A stretch of DNA of 64,000 bases. It comes from Crocinitomicaceae bacterium (GTDB lineage Bacteria > Bacteroidota > Bacteroidia > Flavobacteriales_D > Crocinitomicaceae). Made by a program: the position numbers and the translations under genes. Position 1 is the stretch's first letter, and every line of letters starts with the position of its first letter. Below the pieces are notes generated by a model. The model saw only the letters and a list, made by a program, of their open reading frames with translations. It searched no databases and had not been told where the DNA came from. The DNA lies in NCBI GenBank assembly GCA_029247685.1, contig JAQWKT010000035.1, positions 1-64,000 of the forward strand, in the 5' to 3' direction. This document shows, one piece after another, positions 1-11,203 of the stretch.

Positions 1-390
1 GACTATATAACAAAGCCTTTCTCAATGGAGGAATTATTGGCTAGAATGAAAGCTGTGTTAAAAAGAGTAGAGCCAAAAAGTCAAAATAAAAACCCTAATT
101 TTATGATTGGAAACATAAAATATGAACCTGAATTGCGTTTATTATATTTACAAAAAGGGAAGAAAAAACTTACTACAAAAGAAAATGACTTATTAAACTT
201 ATTAGTCAAAAACGAAAACATCGTTCTTGATCGCCAGGCAACGCTTAGAGCTGTTTGGGGAGACGATAACTACTTTAATGGCAGAAGCATGGACGTATAC
301 ATTGCAAAACTTCGAAAAATGCTTTCTGAAGATGAAAATATTGAAATCATGAATGTTCATGGAAAGGGATTTAAACTATTAATTAAATAA
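1..390 (+). CDS. OmpR-family response regulator, C-terminal part (5' truncated by window edge)
   Basis: Frame 1 is open from base 1 (DYITKPFSMEELLARMKAVLKR...); winged-helix end NGRSMDVYIAKLRKML...IMNVHGKGFKLLIK. Confidence 0.85.
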   Translation, partial: DYITKPFSMEELLARMKAVLKRVEPKSQNKNPNFMIGNIKYEPELRLLYLQKGKKKLTTKENDLLNLLVKNENIVLDRQATLRAVWGDDNYFNGRSMDVYIAKLRKMLSEDENIEIMNVHGKGFKLLIK

Positions 391-451
391 TTAACATTTT
401 TCAAATGTAATCCCTATTTGTTAGCTACTTTTACAGCTCATTTATTTGTTA

Positions 452-1891
452 ATGCAACGTGTCTTTTTTTCTGGTTTATTTATCACTTTAATTCTTAATT
501 TACTAATTAAACCATTAGCTTTATTTGGTATTGATGCGGTGGTGCAAAATAGAGTTGGGGCAAGCGAATATGGAACTTATTTCTCCCTACTCAATTTATC
601 TATTTTATTCAATATTCTTTTAGATCTTGGCATTAATAACTACACCACAAAAATAGCCGCTCAAGATGCAAAAAAAGCCATCGATTACTTTGGAAAAGTG
701 ATTTCACTAAGATTTTTACTGTTTCTTTTATACTCCCTTTTAACCCTTCTTATTGGATACATTATTGGATATAGAAGCCATGAATTTGTAATGTTAAGTA
801 TTTTAATGGTAAATCAGCTTTTAATTATGCTGACGCAATTTTGCAGAAGTTATTTCTCAGGATTTCATTTATTTAAAACAGATGCAATCGTTTCAATTCT
901 AGATAAATTGTTATTAATTATAATTTGTGGTTTTGCTTTATATTCTTCTGTTTTTAATGAAACGTTTGATATTTTTTGGTTTGTTGGAATCCAAAGTATT
1001 TGTTATTTAATCACTTTTTTTATCGCCTTTATTTTATTGCTTAATAAAATAAAAACGCAAAAATACTCCTTTGATTTCTCTTTTTCTTTTGCCTTAATAA
1101 AGAAAAGTTTTCCTTACGCCATTTTAATTCTTTTAATGATTCTTTACTCAAGGGCTGACTCTGTTATACTAGAAAGACTTCATCCTAATGGAAAAACAGA
1201 AACTGGAATTTATGCTCAAGGGTTTAGACTTCTTGATGCTCTTTATATGTTTGGGATGATTTTTGTCGGACTGCTATATCCTATGTTTTCAAGGCAAATA
1301 AAAAAAGGAAAACAAACTGTTTTTCCATTACTTAAAACGGCTGGAAATTTATTAATGGGGGGGAGCATTTTAGTTGTAACCATTTTAATCTTTCAAAGTG
1401 AAAATATTTTAAACCTCATCTATGAAGAGAATATTTATAAAGCATCCATTTCTTTCAAATGGCTTATGTTAGGGTTTATAGGCATCTGTATTAATTTTAT
1501 TTTTGGAACACTATTAACCGCTAATGGAAATCTTAGAGAACTTAGTTACATCTCCTTTTTTGCTATTATTATAAATTTTGTGATGAACTTTTTATTGATT
1601 CCATCAATGGGAGCTAAAGGAGCTGGCATTTCTATGTTTGTAACGCAAACTTTTGTTTCTGTCTCACAGTTCTTACTTGCCAAAGCAAAATTTGAATTCT
1701 CTATCAATTTGCGTCACATACTCCCCTATTTTATATATCTCACCTTACTGATTTCTCCTTGTCTTTTCATTAGCCATGATGAGGGTCTTTTTATTTGTCA
1801 ATTAGCTATTGGTTTAATTAGTCTATTTGCATTAAAGTTTATAAATATAAACGAGCTAAAAAAAGCATTTATTAATAAAGAAACAATTTAG
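452..1891 (+). CDS. Polysaccharide flippase / oligosaccharide exporter (MATE/MOP superfamily)
   Basis: Multi-TM ~480 aa with Wzx-like layout; ORF track starts at TTG 446, ATG at 452 preferred. Confidence 0.75.
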   Translation: MQRVFFSGLFITLILNLLIKPLALFGIDAVVQNRVGASEYGTYFSLLNLSILFNILLDLGINNYTTKIAAQDAKKAIDYFGKVISLRFLLFLLYSLLTLLIGYIIGYRSHEFVMLSILMVNQLLIMLTQFCRSYFSGFHLFKTDAIVSILDKLLLIIICGFALYSSVFNETFDIFWFVGIQSICYLITFFIAFILLLNKIKTQKYSFDFSFSFALIKKSFPYAILILLMILYSRADSVILERLHPNGKTETGIYAQGFRLLDALYMFGMIFVGLLYPMFSRQIKKGKQTVFPLLKTAGNLLMGGSILVVTILIFQSENILNLIYEENIYKASISFKWLMLGFIGICINFIFGTLLTANGNLRELSYISFFAIIINFVMNFLLIPSMGAKGAGISMFVTQTFVSVSQFLLAKAKFEFSINLRHILPYFIYLTLLISPCLFISHDEGLFICQLAIGLISLFALKFININELKKAFINKETI

Positions 1892-1950
1892 TTAAATTGG
1901 AAATTCATTATCTCATTTAATTAAATTAAATTTGATCATTCTTAATTTTT

Positions 1951-2949
1951 ATGAGTATAAAAAACGATGAAATAACTAATATGGGAGCATCTTTAATTAA
2001 AACTATTTGGTTAAACAGAAAGTTTATTAGCATATTTACAGCAAGTGCTACAATTATATCTATTGTTGCCTCCTTATTAATCACGCCTTTGTATCTCTCT
2101 ACAGCTATCGTATTTCCTGCTGCTACTTCTTCTGTTTCTTTTTCTGAACAAAGAAATGCAAAAGCATCTGCAGTAGATTTTGGAGAAGAAGAACAAGCAG
2201 AACAGCTTATACAAATTCTACAATCGTCACAAATAAGAAATATTATTGTAAGTAAATTTGATCTTTTTAAACAATACGACATCTCTAAAAACGATAAAAA
2301 CAAAAACCACAAGCTAATTAAAGCATATAATGAACATTTTTCTTTTACTAGAACCCGCTATGGATCAATAAAAATTGATGTCCTTGATAAGGATCCAAAA
2401 TTAGCCGCAATGATGGCTAATAAAATTGTTGACTTAATAGACACTGTCAAAAATGAAATGATTTCCAAAAGAACTATACCAGCATTTGAAATTAATAAGC
2501 GAACAAAAAAACGATTAGAAAAAGAACGCGATTCTCTTCTTAATACCTTGGCTAAACTTTCGCAAAAAGGAGTTATCTCACTTGATGCTAGACAAGGACT
2601 TTTTCAAGCATACGTGGATTCTGAAAACGATGCTGACCGAAATGAAATGAAACAAAAAATTGATGCAAATTTAAAATATGGATCAGAATACGATGGGTTG
2701 GAGTTCATGAGAAATGAAAAAATTGCAAAGCTTGAAAAATTTCAAGTGGCCTTTGATCAAGCAGAATCAGATGCAAACTCCAAATTCAACCATAAATTCA
2801 TCGTAGAAAAAGCAGTTGTCGCTGACAAAAAAGAAAAACCAAAACGAATGATTATCGTTCTAGTTTCTTTTCTTGGGTCATTTCTTTTTTCTATTTTACT
2901 TATTCTCTTCCAAATTAGATTTAAAGCATTGAAAGCCATTAAAGAGTGA
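1951..2949 (+). CDS. Wzz/GumC-type chain-length determinant-like protein
   Basis: N-terminal and C-terminal TM segments flanking a coiled-coil periplasmic region; LLITPLYLSTAIVFPA motif. Confidence 0.75.
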   Translation: MSIKNDEITNMGASLIKTIWLNRKFISIFTASATIISIVASLLITPLYLSTAIVFPAATSSVSFSEQRNAKASAVDFGEEEQAEQLIQILQSSQIRNIIVSKFDLFKQYDISKNDKNKNHKLIKAYNEHFSFTRTRYGSIKIDVLDKDPKLAAMMANKIVDLIDTVKNEMISKRTIPAFEINKRTKKRLEKERDSLLNTLAKLSQKGVISLDARQGLFQAYVDSENDADRNEMKQKIDANLKYGSEYDGLEFMRNEKIAKLEKFQVAFDQAESDANSKFNHKFIVEKAVVADKKEKPKRMIIVLVSFLGSFLFSILLILFQIRFKALKAIKE

Positions 2950-4388
2950 ACTCATTTCGATCAAATTTTCCTATTTTTTTTTCATCCTTATTCTTTATTT
3001 GTCTTTTAATATATTTTATTATTACAAGTCAAAGTGTTTTTTTAATTATTATACCAGTTGCTCTACTTATTTTATATACTAGTATCTTTCACACGAAGCT
3101 ATTATTTGTTTCCATTGCTTTTTTAACTCCTTTTTCTGTTAATATTGAAGAATACACTAATGGCGTTGGTTTATTTATCCCTACAGAACCCATTTTGTTT
3201 GGATTGCTTTTGCTTTTTATTTTCTTTCAGATTCAAAAAAAAGTTATTACAAATAATACACTGAAACACCCAATAGTATTATCCATTTTTGTGTATTTAT
3301 TTAGCTTATTTATATGCTCCATAACAAGCACATCTCCAATAATTTCTTTTAAATCTTTGTTATCAAAGCTTTGGTTTATTATTCCTCTTGTTTTTTTAGG
3401 AAGCGTCTACTTTAAAGAAAAAAAAACCATTCGTCAATTTCTTTTTTTATTTGTTTTTAGTGTCTTTCTCGTTGTTTTGTATACAATAATACATCATGCC
3501 TCTTATAATTTTGGAGAACAAGAAGGGCATTGGGTTATGTGGCCATTTTTTAAAGATCACACTATTTATGGAGCTATTATAGCCATGGCTCTTCCTTTGT
3601 CTATAGGACTTCTTTTTTCTAAAAAACACGATCTTCTTTTGAAATGTTTATATGGAATTATCATTCTGGTTATTTTAATTGGTTTATATTTTTCATATAC
3701 AAGAGCTGCCTGGTTAAGTGTGGTTGGAGCCTTATTTGTTTTTGTGTTTTTAAAATATAAAGTCAAATTCAAATATTTGTTTATTACAGCTATTTGTATG
3801 CTTGCAATTATTTTTATGTCTTGGGATAACATTCAAATGGAGCTTAAAAGGAATAAATTTGAGCACACCACTGAAGAGTTTGGCGAACGAATTCAAAGTG
3901 CGGCTAACGTTAGTACGGATGCTTCAAATCTAGAACGAATTAATCGATGGGAATGTGCCATAGAAATGTTTAAAGAGCGACCTGTCTTTGGTTTTGGTCC
4001 AGGAACTTACTCATTTGAGTATGCTCGTTATCAAAAACCTGAAAGTCTTACTATAATTTCTACAAATTTTGGAAATATGGGGAATGCACATAGCGAATAT
4101 TTAAGCGCTCTTTCAGAAACTGGAATAATCGGTTTTTTTAGTTTTATCCTTGTTGTTGCTATTATTTTTTATAGTTCTATCAAGCTTTATTTAAAAACAA
4201 AGGATTTGGAAAGGAAAACACTCTTGTTATTTATGATCTTGTCTTTAAGCACGTATTTTATCCATGCATTTTTAAACAACTTTTTAGATACGGATAAAGC
4301 CGCTGTTCCTATATGGGGGATGTGTGCCATGATTATTGCTTTAGAAAAATATTTGCCTGAAAAGGAAAAAACTACTTTGCGTAATTAA
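2946..4388 (+). CDS. O-antigen ligase / polymerase family membrane protein
   Basis: Multi-[18 protein letters not shown]...[19 protein letters not shown] typical of the Wzy/WaaL family; GTG start overlapping previous gene. Confidence 0.8.
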   Translation: MNSFRSNFPIFFSSLFFICLLIYFIITSQSVFLIIIPVALLILYTSIFHTKLLFVSIAFLTPFSVNIEEYTNGVGLFIPTEPILFGLLLLFIFFQIQKKVITNNTLKHPIVLSIFVYLFSLFICSITSTSPIISFKSLLSKLWFIIPLVFLGSVYFKEKKTIRQFLFLFVFSVFLVVLYTIIHHASYNFGEQEGHWVMWPFFKDHTIYGAIIAMALPLSIGLLFSKKHDLLLKCLYGIIILVILIGLYFSYTRAAWLSVVGALFVFVFLKYKVKFKYLFITAICMLAIIFMSWDNIQMELKRNKFEHTTEEFGERIQSAANVSTDASNLERINRWECAIEMFKERPVFGFGPGTYSFEYARYQKPESLTIISTNFGNMGNAHSEYLSALSETGIIGFFSFILVVAIIFYSSIKLYLKTKDLERKTLLLFMILSLSTYFIHAFLNNFLDTDKAAVPIWGMCAMIIALEKYLPEKEKTTLRN

Positions 4389-5901
4389 CTGCTCTTTTTT
4401 CCCTTATAACTGTTACTTTAACTTGTCCCGGGTAAGTCATTTCTGTTTGAATTTGTCTTGAAATAGAGAACGATAATTCATCTGATTTTTTATCAGAAAC
4501 TTTATCTGATTCTACCATAACTCTTAGCTCTCTTCCTGCTTGAATAGCATATGCACTGGAGACACCATCATATGAAAGAGCTAAACTTTCTAAATCATTA
4601 AGTCTTTTAATATATGCATCTACTATTTCTCTTCTTGCTCCTGGTCTTGCCCCTGAAATTGCATCACAAACTTGAACAATAGGAGAAATTAAACTGGTCA
4701 TTTCAATCTCGTCATGATGAGCACCAATAGCATTACATACCACCTCTTTTTCACCAAATTTTTTAGCAATATTCATTCCTAAAATTGCATGAGGTAATTC
4801 CGGCTCTTCATCAGGCACTTTTCCTATGTCATGTAATAACCCAGCTCTTTTTGCAAGCTTTACATTTAAACCAAGTTCCGCTGCCATAATAGATGCTAAA
4901 TTAGCCACCTCTCTAGAGTGTTTTAATAAATTCTGCCCATAAGAAGAACGAAACTTCATTCTGCCAACCATTCTTATTAATTCAGGTCTCAAATTATGTA
5001 TCCCCAAATCTATACAAGTTCTTTTCCCTGTTTCGACAATTTCATCTTCCAACTGTTTTTTTATTTTTGAAACAACTTCCTCTATTCTAGCAGGGTGTAT
5101 TCTTCCATCGGACACCAATTGATGTAAAGATAATCTTGCTATTTCTCTTCTTACTGGATCAAAACAAGAAAGAATAATTGCTTCAGGAGTATCATCTACA
5201 ATTATTTCAACACCAGTGGCAGCTTCAATCGCCCTTATATTCCTTCCCTCTCTACCTATTATCCTTCCTTTGATATCATCAGACTCTATGTTAAAAACAG
5301 ATACTGAATTTTCAACAGCCTGTTCGGTTGCCACCCTCTGAATCGATTGAATAACGATTTTTTTAGCTTCTTTATTTGCATTCAACTTTGCCTCCTCAAT
5401 GATTTCCCTAACCTGGATCATGGCATCTGTTTTTGCTTCATCTTTTAATGCTTCAATTAAGTTTGCTCGAGCATTTTCAACAGACATATCGCTAATTACA
5501 GACAGTTCTGAAATTCGTTTTTCTTGAAGCTTGTCTAATTCAATGTTTTTATTTTGAAGCAACTTTGTTTTCTTCTCATAATCAGATTTAATTTTCTCAA
5601 CATTCTGGCTTTTTCGACTTATTTCTTCAGATTTATGTTGAAGATTTTTCTCTCTATTTCTGTTTATATCCTCAGAAGATTGAAGCTTTCTTTCTCTATC
5701 TTTAATCATTTTTTGGTGACTTGATTTAAGTTTTAAGAAATGTTCTTTCGCTTCTAAAGCTTTTGTTTTTTTAATATTAACCGCTTCTTTTTCTGCCTCA
5801 GAAAGAATTGATTTAAATTTGGTCTTAATAATCACTTTTTGGATTAAAAAGAAACCAAAAGCACCTCCAAGAATTGAACTAACGTATAAAATAATTTCCA
5901 T
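4372..5901 (-). CDS. rny: Ribonuclease Y
   Basis: N-terminal TM, coiled coil, KH motif [31 protein letters not shown] and HD motif [14 protein letters not shown]. Confidence 0.96.
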   Translation of the reverse strand: MEIILYVSSILGGAFGFFLIQKVIIKTKFKSILSEAEKEAVNIKKTKALEAKEHFLKLKSSHQKMIKDRERKLQSSEDINRNREKNLQHKSEEISRKSQNVEKIKSDYEKKTKLLQNKNIELDKLQEKRISELSVISDMSVENARANLIEALKDEAKTDAMIQVREIIEEAKLNANKEAKKIVIQSIQRVATEQAVENSVSVFNIESDDIKGRIIGREGRNIRAIEAATGVEIIVDDTPEAIILSCFDPVRREIARLSLHQLVSDGRIHPARIEEVVSKIKKQLEDEIVETGKRTCIDLGIHNLRPELIRMVGRMKFRSSYGQNLLKHSREVANLASIMAAELGLNVKLAKRAGLLHDIGKVPDEEPELPHAILGMNIAKKFGEKEVVCNAIGAHHDEIEMTSLISPIVQVCDAISGARPGARREIVDAYIKRLNDLESLALSYDGVSSAYAIQAGRELRVMVESDKVSDKKSDELSFSISRQIQTEMTYPGQVKVTVIREKRAVNYAK

Positions 5902-5960
5902 AATTACTGTTTTTAAGTATGTAATAAGAAATTAATAATGAATCTGTAAATGAAATACAA

Positions 5961-6254
5961 TTATTGCAGCTTATCGATATCTTCCTCTAGAATCCGAAGT
6001 GCTTCTTCAATTTCCATAACACTTTCAGAGGATAACTTTGAGGAAGCAGAGTCATTTTGTGGACTTAGCAACAATTGCAAAGAAGCCATTGCCATTAGAT
6101 CCTGCATGTCCTTTACAGCATAATTACCCTTAAGGATATCAATTGCACGGTTAATATCATCGGCTGCCTTTTTAACACCATTTTCCTCCCCCTTATTAAT
6201 TTTAAGTGGGTATTCTCTTCCTCCTATTTTGACAACTAACGAAGTTTTGGCCAT
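5961..6254 (-). CDS. zapA: Cell division protein ZapA
   Basis: VVKIGGREYPLKI...AADDINRAIDILKGNYAVKDMQDLMAMASLQL; adjacent to rny. Confidence 0.85.
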   Translation of the reverse strand: MAKTSLVVKIGGREYPLKINKGEENGVKKAADDINRAIDILKGNYAVKDMQDLMAMASLQLLLSPQNDSASSKLSSESVMEIEEALRILEEDIDKLQ

Positions 6255-6568
6255 TAATTATTTTTTAACTGATTAATACAGTATTCTATTTCATTTATTA
6301 ATTCATCAATTTTCCCATCAGAAATAATCGTTGATTGATGATGGGACTTAATTTCTTTATTTTCTGCTGCAGTTGCTTTATCTTTCATAATTGCTATTGA
6401 AGACTCTAATTGCATCTTTTCAGATTCTAAATTATTCAATTTAGACTTTAAGTCTGAGACCTCCTTTTGTAACAATTGGTTTTTTTCTATTTCGACAGTT
6501 AAAGCGGAGTGAAATGAAAGAATCTTATCTCTAATCTTATTTATTCTATGTAAAGTGTTTTCATTCAT
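6254..6568 (-). CDS. Small coiled-coil protein (possible ZapB-like partner)
   Basis: Heptad-rich 104 aa ORF overlapping the zapA start by 1 nt. Confidence 0.55.
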   Translation of the reverse strand: MNENTLHRINKIRDKILSFHSALTVEIEKNQLLQKEVSDLKSKLNNLESEKMQLESSIAIMKDKATAAENKEIKSHHQSTIISDGKIDELINEIEYCINQLKNN

Positions 6569-6584
6569 AAACCTAAGCAGAATA

Positions 6585-6614
6585 CAAATTTAACATTCCA
6601 CATCTAAAATTCAA
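6585..6614 (-). promoter_or_regulatory. Bacteroidota-type promoter for the coiled-coil-zapA-rny operon
   Basis: On the minus strand: TTG (6614-6612), 19 nt spacer, TAAATTTG (6592-6585), matching TTG-N19-TAnnTTTG; 16 nt upstream of start. Confidence 0.7.
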
Positions 6615-6637
6615 GAAATGAAATACAAAATATATTG

Positions 6638-7324
6638 TTAAGACAATCTTTGTATTCCTTTTTTCGGAAAAGTTGCAATGAAATCCTTAAAATAATTAGG
6701 CTCAAAATTCTCAAGCTTTTGCACCTGCTTTTTCTTTAACATTTCATATGCTATAGAAACTTGACCTATTGCGGATAGCTTGATAGAAAAATCATATTTA
6801 ACATCTCTATTGCTCCAGAATTCTTTTGTTTTAAAAGCTCCATCACCAACAGCAATAAATGGTTCAAATTCTTTATAAGTATCTTCATCTAAAATATCTG
6901 GACTAGTTTTTTTTAACACTTTTTTTTCAGAAGAAGAAATACGACTATAAACCTCCATTCTTCTTGCATCAATCATTACACAAATATTTCCGATTAACCC
7001 TTTTTTTCTTGCACAAGAATCAAATGATTTTAAAGTTGGAACAGATATTAAAGGTATTTGCAAAGCAAAACAAAGTCCTTTAGCTGTTGAAGAGCCTATT
7101 CTAAGTCCAGTATAAGAACCTGGACCGGACGAAACAGAAATTGCATCAATTTGAGAGAAACCAATCCCTAGCCCTTGTAATAAATCATTTATGTACTTTG
7201 TTAATTTTTCAGAATGAACAAAGGATTCAGGATGCTCTTCTTTATGTCCTAGTAAAACTCCTTTTTTAGATATAGCAACTGAACAAGATTTTGTAGCTGT
7301 TTCAATATGTAAAATTATAGACAC
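6638..7324 (-). CDS. tsaB: tRNA threonylcarbamoyladenosine biosynthesis protein TsaB
   Basis: ILHIETATKSCSVAISKKG, SSGPGSYTGLRIGSSTAKGLCFAL. Confidence 0.93.
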   Translation of the reverse strand: MSIILHIETATKSCSVAISKKGVLLGHKEEHPESFVHSEKLTKYINDLLQGLGIGFSQIDAISVSSGPGSYTGLRIGSSTAKGLCFALQIPLISVPTLKSFDSCARKKGLIGNICVMIDARRMEVYSRISSSEKKVLKKTSPDILDEDTYKEFEPFIAVGDGAFKTKEFWSNRDVKYDFSIKLSAIGQVSIAYEMLKKKQVQKLENFEPNYFKDFIATFPKKGIQRLS

Positions 7325-8010
7325 TATTTGATTATTGACAATTTAAATCCAATTCCATGAATATTTTCAATCTTCACAGAATCATCCTCTTTTAAGTATT
7401 TTCTTAACTTAGTAATAAACACATCCATGCTTCTTCCAGTAAAATAATCGTCTTGGCCCCAAACAGCATTGAGTATTATTTCTCTTGGGGTAACCTGGCC
7501 AATGTTTTTGCACAAAATCCTTAGAATTTGCGCTTCTTTTTTTGTTAGCTTTTTTTCAAAACTTTTATTTTGCAATAAATAACTATCGACATGAAAAAAA
7601 TAAGTCCCTATTTTAATTAACGCTTCTGCTTTTTCAGGAGTGACTTCTACTCTTTTCAAAAGCGATTTAATGCGATAACTAAATTCTTCCATGCTAAATG
7701 GCTTTGTTAAATAATCATCTCCACCTGATTTAAAACCTTCTATTCTATCTTTCGTCATTGTTTTTGCTGTTAAAAATAGAATCGGCGTTTTTTGATCTGT
7801 TTTACGTACATCTTTAGCTAAAGTAAATCCATCTTTAAGTGGCATCATGATATCAAAAACGCATAAATGAAATTCATTTTGATTAAAAGAAACTAAAGCA
7901 TCCACCCCATTAGTGCATAAAGAAACTTCATAACCTTGTGTACTTAAATGATCAGAAATAATAAATCCAAGGTTTACGTCATCTTCTACTAAAAGAATTT
8001 TAGCTTTCAT
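7324..8010 (-). CDS. OmpR-family response regulator (RprY-like)
   Basis: REC domain (VEDDVNLG, DIMMPLKDG, KPFSMEE) plus winged helix (GRSMDVFITKLRKYL, IHGIGFKL). Confidence 0.9.
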   Translation of the reverse strand: MKAKILLVEDDVNLGFIISDHLSTQGYEVSLCTNGVDALVSFNQNEFHLCVFDIMMPLKDGFTLAKDVRKTDQKTPILFLTAKTMTKDRIEGFKSGGDDYLTKPFSMEEFSYRIKSLLKRVEVTPEKAEALIKIGTYFFHVDSYLLQNKSFEKKLTKKEAQILRILCKNIGQVTPREIILNAVWGQDDYFTGRSMDVFITKLRKYLKEDDSVKIENIHGIGFKLSIIK

Positions 8011-8087
8011 TTATTTTTTATTTTGCACCAAATTAAAAAAAAATATAACTAAATTTAGTTTATTAATGATCTTAGATTGATTTAAAG

Positions 8088-8777
8088 ATGAATACATCTA
8101 GAAAACAAAAAATTTTATTAATTGACGATGAACCTGATATTACCGAATTAATTAAGTTTCATTTAGATAATACTGGATATGAAGTTCAAATTGCTTCAAA
8201 TGGACTTGAAGGAATTAAGATTGCAACCGAATTTTATCCTGATTTAATTCTTTTGGATGTTATGATGCCTGAAATGGATGGGGTAGAAGTTTGTCAAAAA
8301 CTTAAAGAAAACTCAAAAACAAAAGATATTTTAATCTGTTTTTTAAGTGCCCGAAGTGAAGATTACAGTCAGATAGCCGGTTTGGAAGCAGGTGCTGATG
8401 ACTACGTTACAAAACCCATAAAACCGAAAGTGTTACTTAGTAGAATAAAGGCATTATTGCGAAGAGTAAAAACAGCAAATGAATTCTCATCTAATTCAAG
8501 CATCGTTATTATTCCTGAAAAACACCTTGTAAAAAAAGATGGCATTAAAATTCATTTACCACGTAAAGAGTTTGATCTTTTATCATTGCTTGCCTCAAAG
8601 CCAGAACATGTTTTTAACCGAGAAGTTATTCTTGATTCGGTCTGGGGCTCTGAAATAATTGTTGGTGACCGAACCATTGATGTTCATGTTCGAAAGTTAC
8701 GCTCTAAAATTGGCTCGGAACATGTGAAAACAATTAAAGGAGTAGGATATAAATTTAGCTATGGAGAATCGGTTTAA
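8088..8777 (+). CDS. PhoB/OmpR-family response regulator
   Basis: LLIDDEPDITELIKFHL, LLDVMMPEMDG, DYVTKPIKPKVL, winged-helix DRTIDVHVRKLRSKIG...GVGYKF. Confidence 0.92.
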   Translation: MNTSRKQKILLIDDEPDITELIKFHLDNTGYEVQIASNGLEGIKIATEFYPDLILLDVMMPEMDGVEVCQKLKENSKTKDILICFLSARSEDYSQIAGLEAGADDYVTKPIKPKVLLSRIKALLRRVKTANEFSSNSSIVIIPEKHLVKKDGIKIHLPRKEFDLLSLLASKPEHVFNREVILDSVWGSEIIVGDRTIDVHVRKLRSKIGSEHVKTIKGVGYKFSYGESV

Positions 8778-11056
8778 TTTTTTATAAACCTTGTGTAAAC
8801 TTCATTACCCCCTTCTAAAAAAACCTTTATAAGGTATGCTCCTTTTTTTAAATATCGCACATTCAACATAAACGAGTTTTGATTAACCTTATTTTTTTCA
8901 AAAACCATTTTACCTAACATATCAACAACTTTTATAGCATCAATTGTTTTAGAATCGGAAAGAACATTAATATAATTTGAAGCTGGGTTTGGGTATGTTT
9001 TTATGAAACTTAAACTATTTTCAAGCACTTGGCTATTTTCAACCACACAAAAATCAAGGGTTAAACTATCTCCAAAATCCGCATTTGATGGTGTTATTTC
9101 TGCTAGAGTATCATTATTATAAGTTATAAAAACACTACCATCCTGATTACAACCATTCCACTGAGCACCAGCCAGTCCATCTCCATAAGTGTCTTTTATT
9201 TTATATTTATAACAACCATAGTTTAAACAAAAATCTTCATTGACAACTACTCCTGGTGTATTATCCTGATATCCAGAACCTGAAAATAAAACTAAACCTT
9301 GAGGATCTTCTAGCGTCCAAGAGGTTTCACTAGCATAACAATCCAAGGTTAATTCCATCGCCACTAATTGTCCATTAGTAACAACTGTAAATGAAGAAGT
9401 AACATTATTATTGTTTGGGTTTTCATCCACAGATGCATTTGGATTATCCACAGAAGCATTGAATGAATAGGTTCCATTTGCCAAATTAACCGTTGGCAAA
9501 GTTACGGTTTCAGATTGCCATTGCGCTAAAGACCCCGTCCAGTTATAGGTGTTTGATGGGCCGCCATAATCATAGGTAATTGTCGCAGATGTAAGGGTTT
9601 GAGTTCCTGTGTTTGAAATTTTAACCATTGGCGTAATATCTCCTCCACAAAATGTCCCAACAACTCCTTGAGGATCTGTTAAAGAAGCGTCATTAACCGT
9701 ACTTCCAGATCCACTAGGGTCAAATCCATCAATAAAAGACACCCCATCATTATTTGGATCTAGCCAGTGTTTTAATTGATCTGAACTATTACTCCCACTT
9801 GGATTCCATGATTTATTTAAACTTCCATAATAATCTGGTGCTGATAAATTACTGCAAGATGCACCGCCTCCCCATAACTGACCAATAATTCTTTTATTCT
9901 GATCAAAAAGAGGAGAACCCGAAGAACCTCCCTCCGTGGTTGTATTTCTATCCCAATTAACTTGCCAACTGCTATTTGCCTCTGAGGAACCCATTGCTTG
10001 AACAGCACTAACAGGATCATCATCAAAAGAAATCTTTTTTATATCGCCCGAAGGATGATGGATAGATACAGCTGTAGTAGCTGGTGTATTTGAATTATTA
10101 TACCCGGAAAAATAGGGGTTATATGACAAAGGAACCGTTCCATTCTGTAAGCCACCAGTAATTTCAACCAAACACATGTCGGAAGGTTGTCTTTTAGCTC
10201 TTAAAGTTGCACCACTTAAGGAAACAAAGCTTGGAGAAGATCCTGGATTGTTACAATCAGGAGATTGCCAATTAAATCTAAAAATCCAACTCGCTGGGTT
10301 AGAATAACAATGATTTGCTGTTAAAACATACGGTTTTCCATCATTTTGAGTATTATTAATAAGTGCTCCTGAACAAAAACCATTACTTCCGGAAACCAAC
10401 ATAACGGCACTATTTCGTTGGTTTTGCCATGGTATACCATCGTTGCAATTTACATTCATGTTGCAAGACCCTGATGAACCAAATGCTTTTTCATAAAACT
10501 CTGAAGCCGTTCTATATCCATGAGTTACTGTTGATATTTCAATATTTCCTAAATTGTTTTTGGCCTTAACTAAATACTCAACAATTGCTGTTTGACCAGG
10601 AATAATTTCTGCACCAAGTTGGCCATCATAAAGATGCTTAGAAGTAAATTTTCCTAAAACAAAGGATTGATTTGGATCATAAATATATAATTCATTGCCA
10701 TTTGGGATATCTGTATTTGAAAAAGTTAAATTTATCGTTAATGCTTCTTTAGAGGTAACTTTTAACAACCATATTCTGTCTCCATTTGATAAATCAATCC
10801 ACGATCCAGAATTATGTAAATTTAAACTCGTGTAATTATTAAAGCCAAATCGCCAAGGAGCGATTCCTGTATTATCCGTTATTGCATCTTCTGATTTAAG
10901 CTCCAAAATATTAGGTGTCTGGAAAATTTGATGATCAATGTTTTTAAAATTTAAAAGAATTTTTGAAGATTTTGGAATGCCTCCATCTCCTTGTTGAGAA
11001 AACATTGAAAATGCAGAAAAAAGGAAAATGAAAAATAATATTTTACGAAAGTTCAT
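8774..11056 (-). CDS. Secreted lysyl endopeptidase-like S1 serine protease with T9SS type A sorting domain
   Basis: Signal peptide; VLTANHCY, DMCLVEI, HHPSGDIKKISF, GGSSGSPLFDQNKRIIGQLWGG; C-terminal TYPNPASNYINV...GAYLIKVF. Confidence 0.88.
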   Translation of the reverse strand: MNFRKILFFIFLFSAFSMFSQQGDGGIPKSSKILLNFKNIDHQIFQTPNILELKSEDAITDNTGIAPWRFGFNNYTSLNLHNSGSWIDLSNGDRIWLLKVTSKEALTINLTFSNTDIPNGNELYIYDPNQSFVLGKFTSKHLYDGQLGAEIIPGQTAIVEYLVKAKNNLGNIEISTVTHGYRTASEFYEKAFGSSGSCNMNVNCNDGIPWQNQRNSAVMLVSGSNGFCSGALINNTQNDGKPYVLTANHCYSNPASWIFRFNWQSPDCNNPGSSPSFVSLSGATLRAKRQPSDMCLVEITGGLQNGTVPLSYNPYFSGYNNSNTPATTAVSIHHPSGDIKKISFDDDPVSAVQAMGSSEANSSWQVNWDRNTTTEGGSSGSPLFDQNKRIIGQLWGGGASCSNLSAPDYYGSLNKSWNPSGSNSSDQLKHWLDPNNDGVSFIDGFDPSGSGSTVNDASLTDPQGVVGTFCGGDITPMVKISNTGTQTLTSATITYDYGGPSNTYNWTGSLAQWQSETVTLPTVNLANGTYSFNASVDNPNASVDENPNNNNVTSSFTVVTNGQLVAMELTLDCYASETSWTLEDPQGLVLFSGSGYQDNTPGVVVNEDFCLNYGCYKYKIKDTYGDGLAGAQWNGCNQDGSVFITYNNDTLAEITPSNADFGDSLTLDFCVVENSQVLENSLSFIKTYPNPASNYINVLSDSKTIDAIKVVDMLGKMVFEKNKVNQNSFMLNVRYLKKGAYLIKVFLEGGNEVYTRFIKN

Positions 11057-11203
11057 AGAAATAGTTTGATATCATATGTTGCCATATAATTTGGTTTAGT
11101 TTTGGTTTAGTTTATTTAAATCTTTTTACAAAGACTTCTTGTAAAGTTATTAAATAAAAACAAGTATTAAAAATGCAAGTGTCTATGACAAGCTATTTGA
11201 AAC

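Noticed and set aside
1926-2312. Antisense ORF of 128 aa opposite the Wzz-like gene
   Set aside because: Fully overlaps a convincing CDS on the other strand; no family signature. The same applies to most short antisense ORFs in the track (e.g. 3566-3832, 11400-11600, 12024-12548, 21505-21765, 31512-31859, 34631-35044, 54186-54668).
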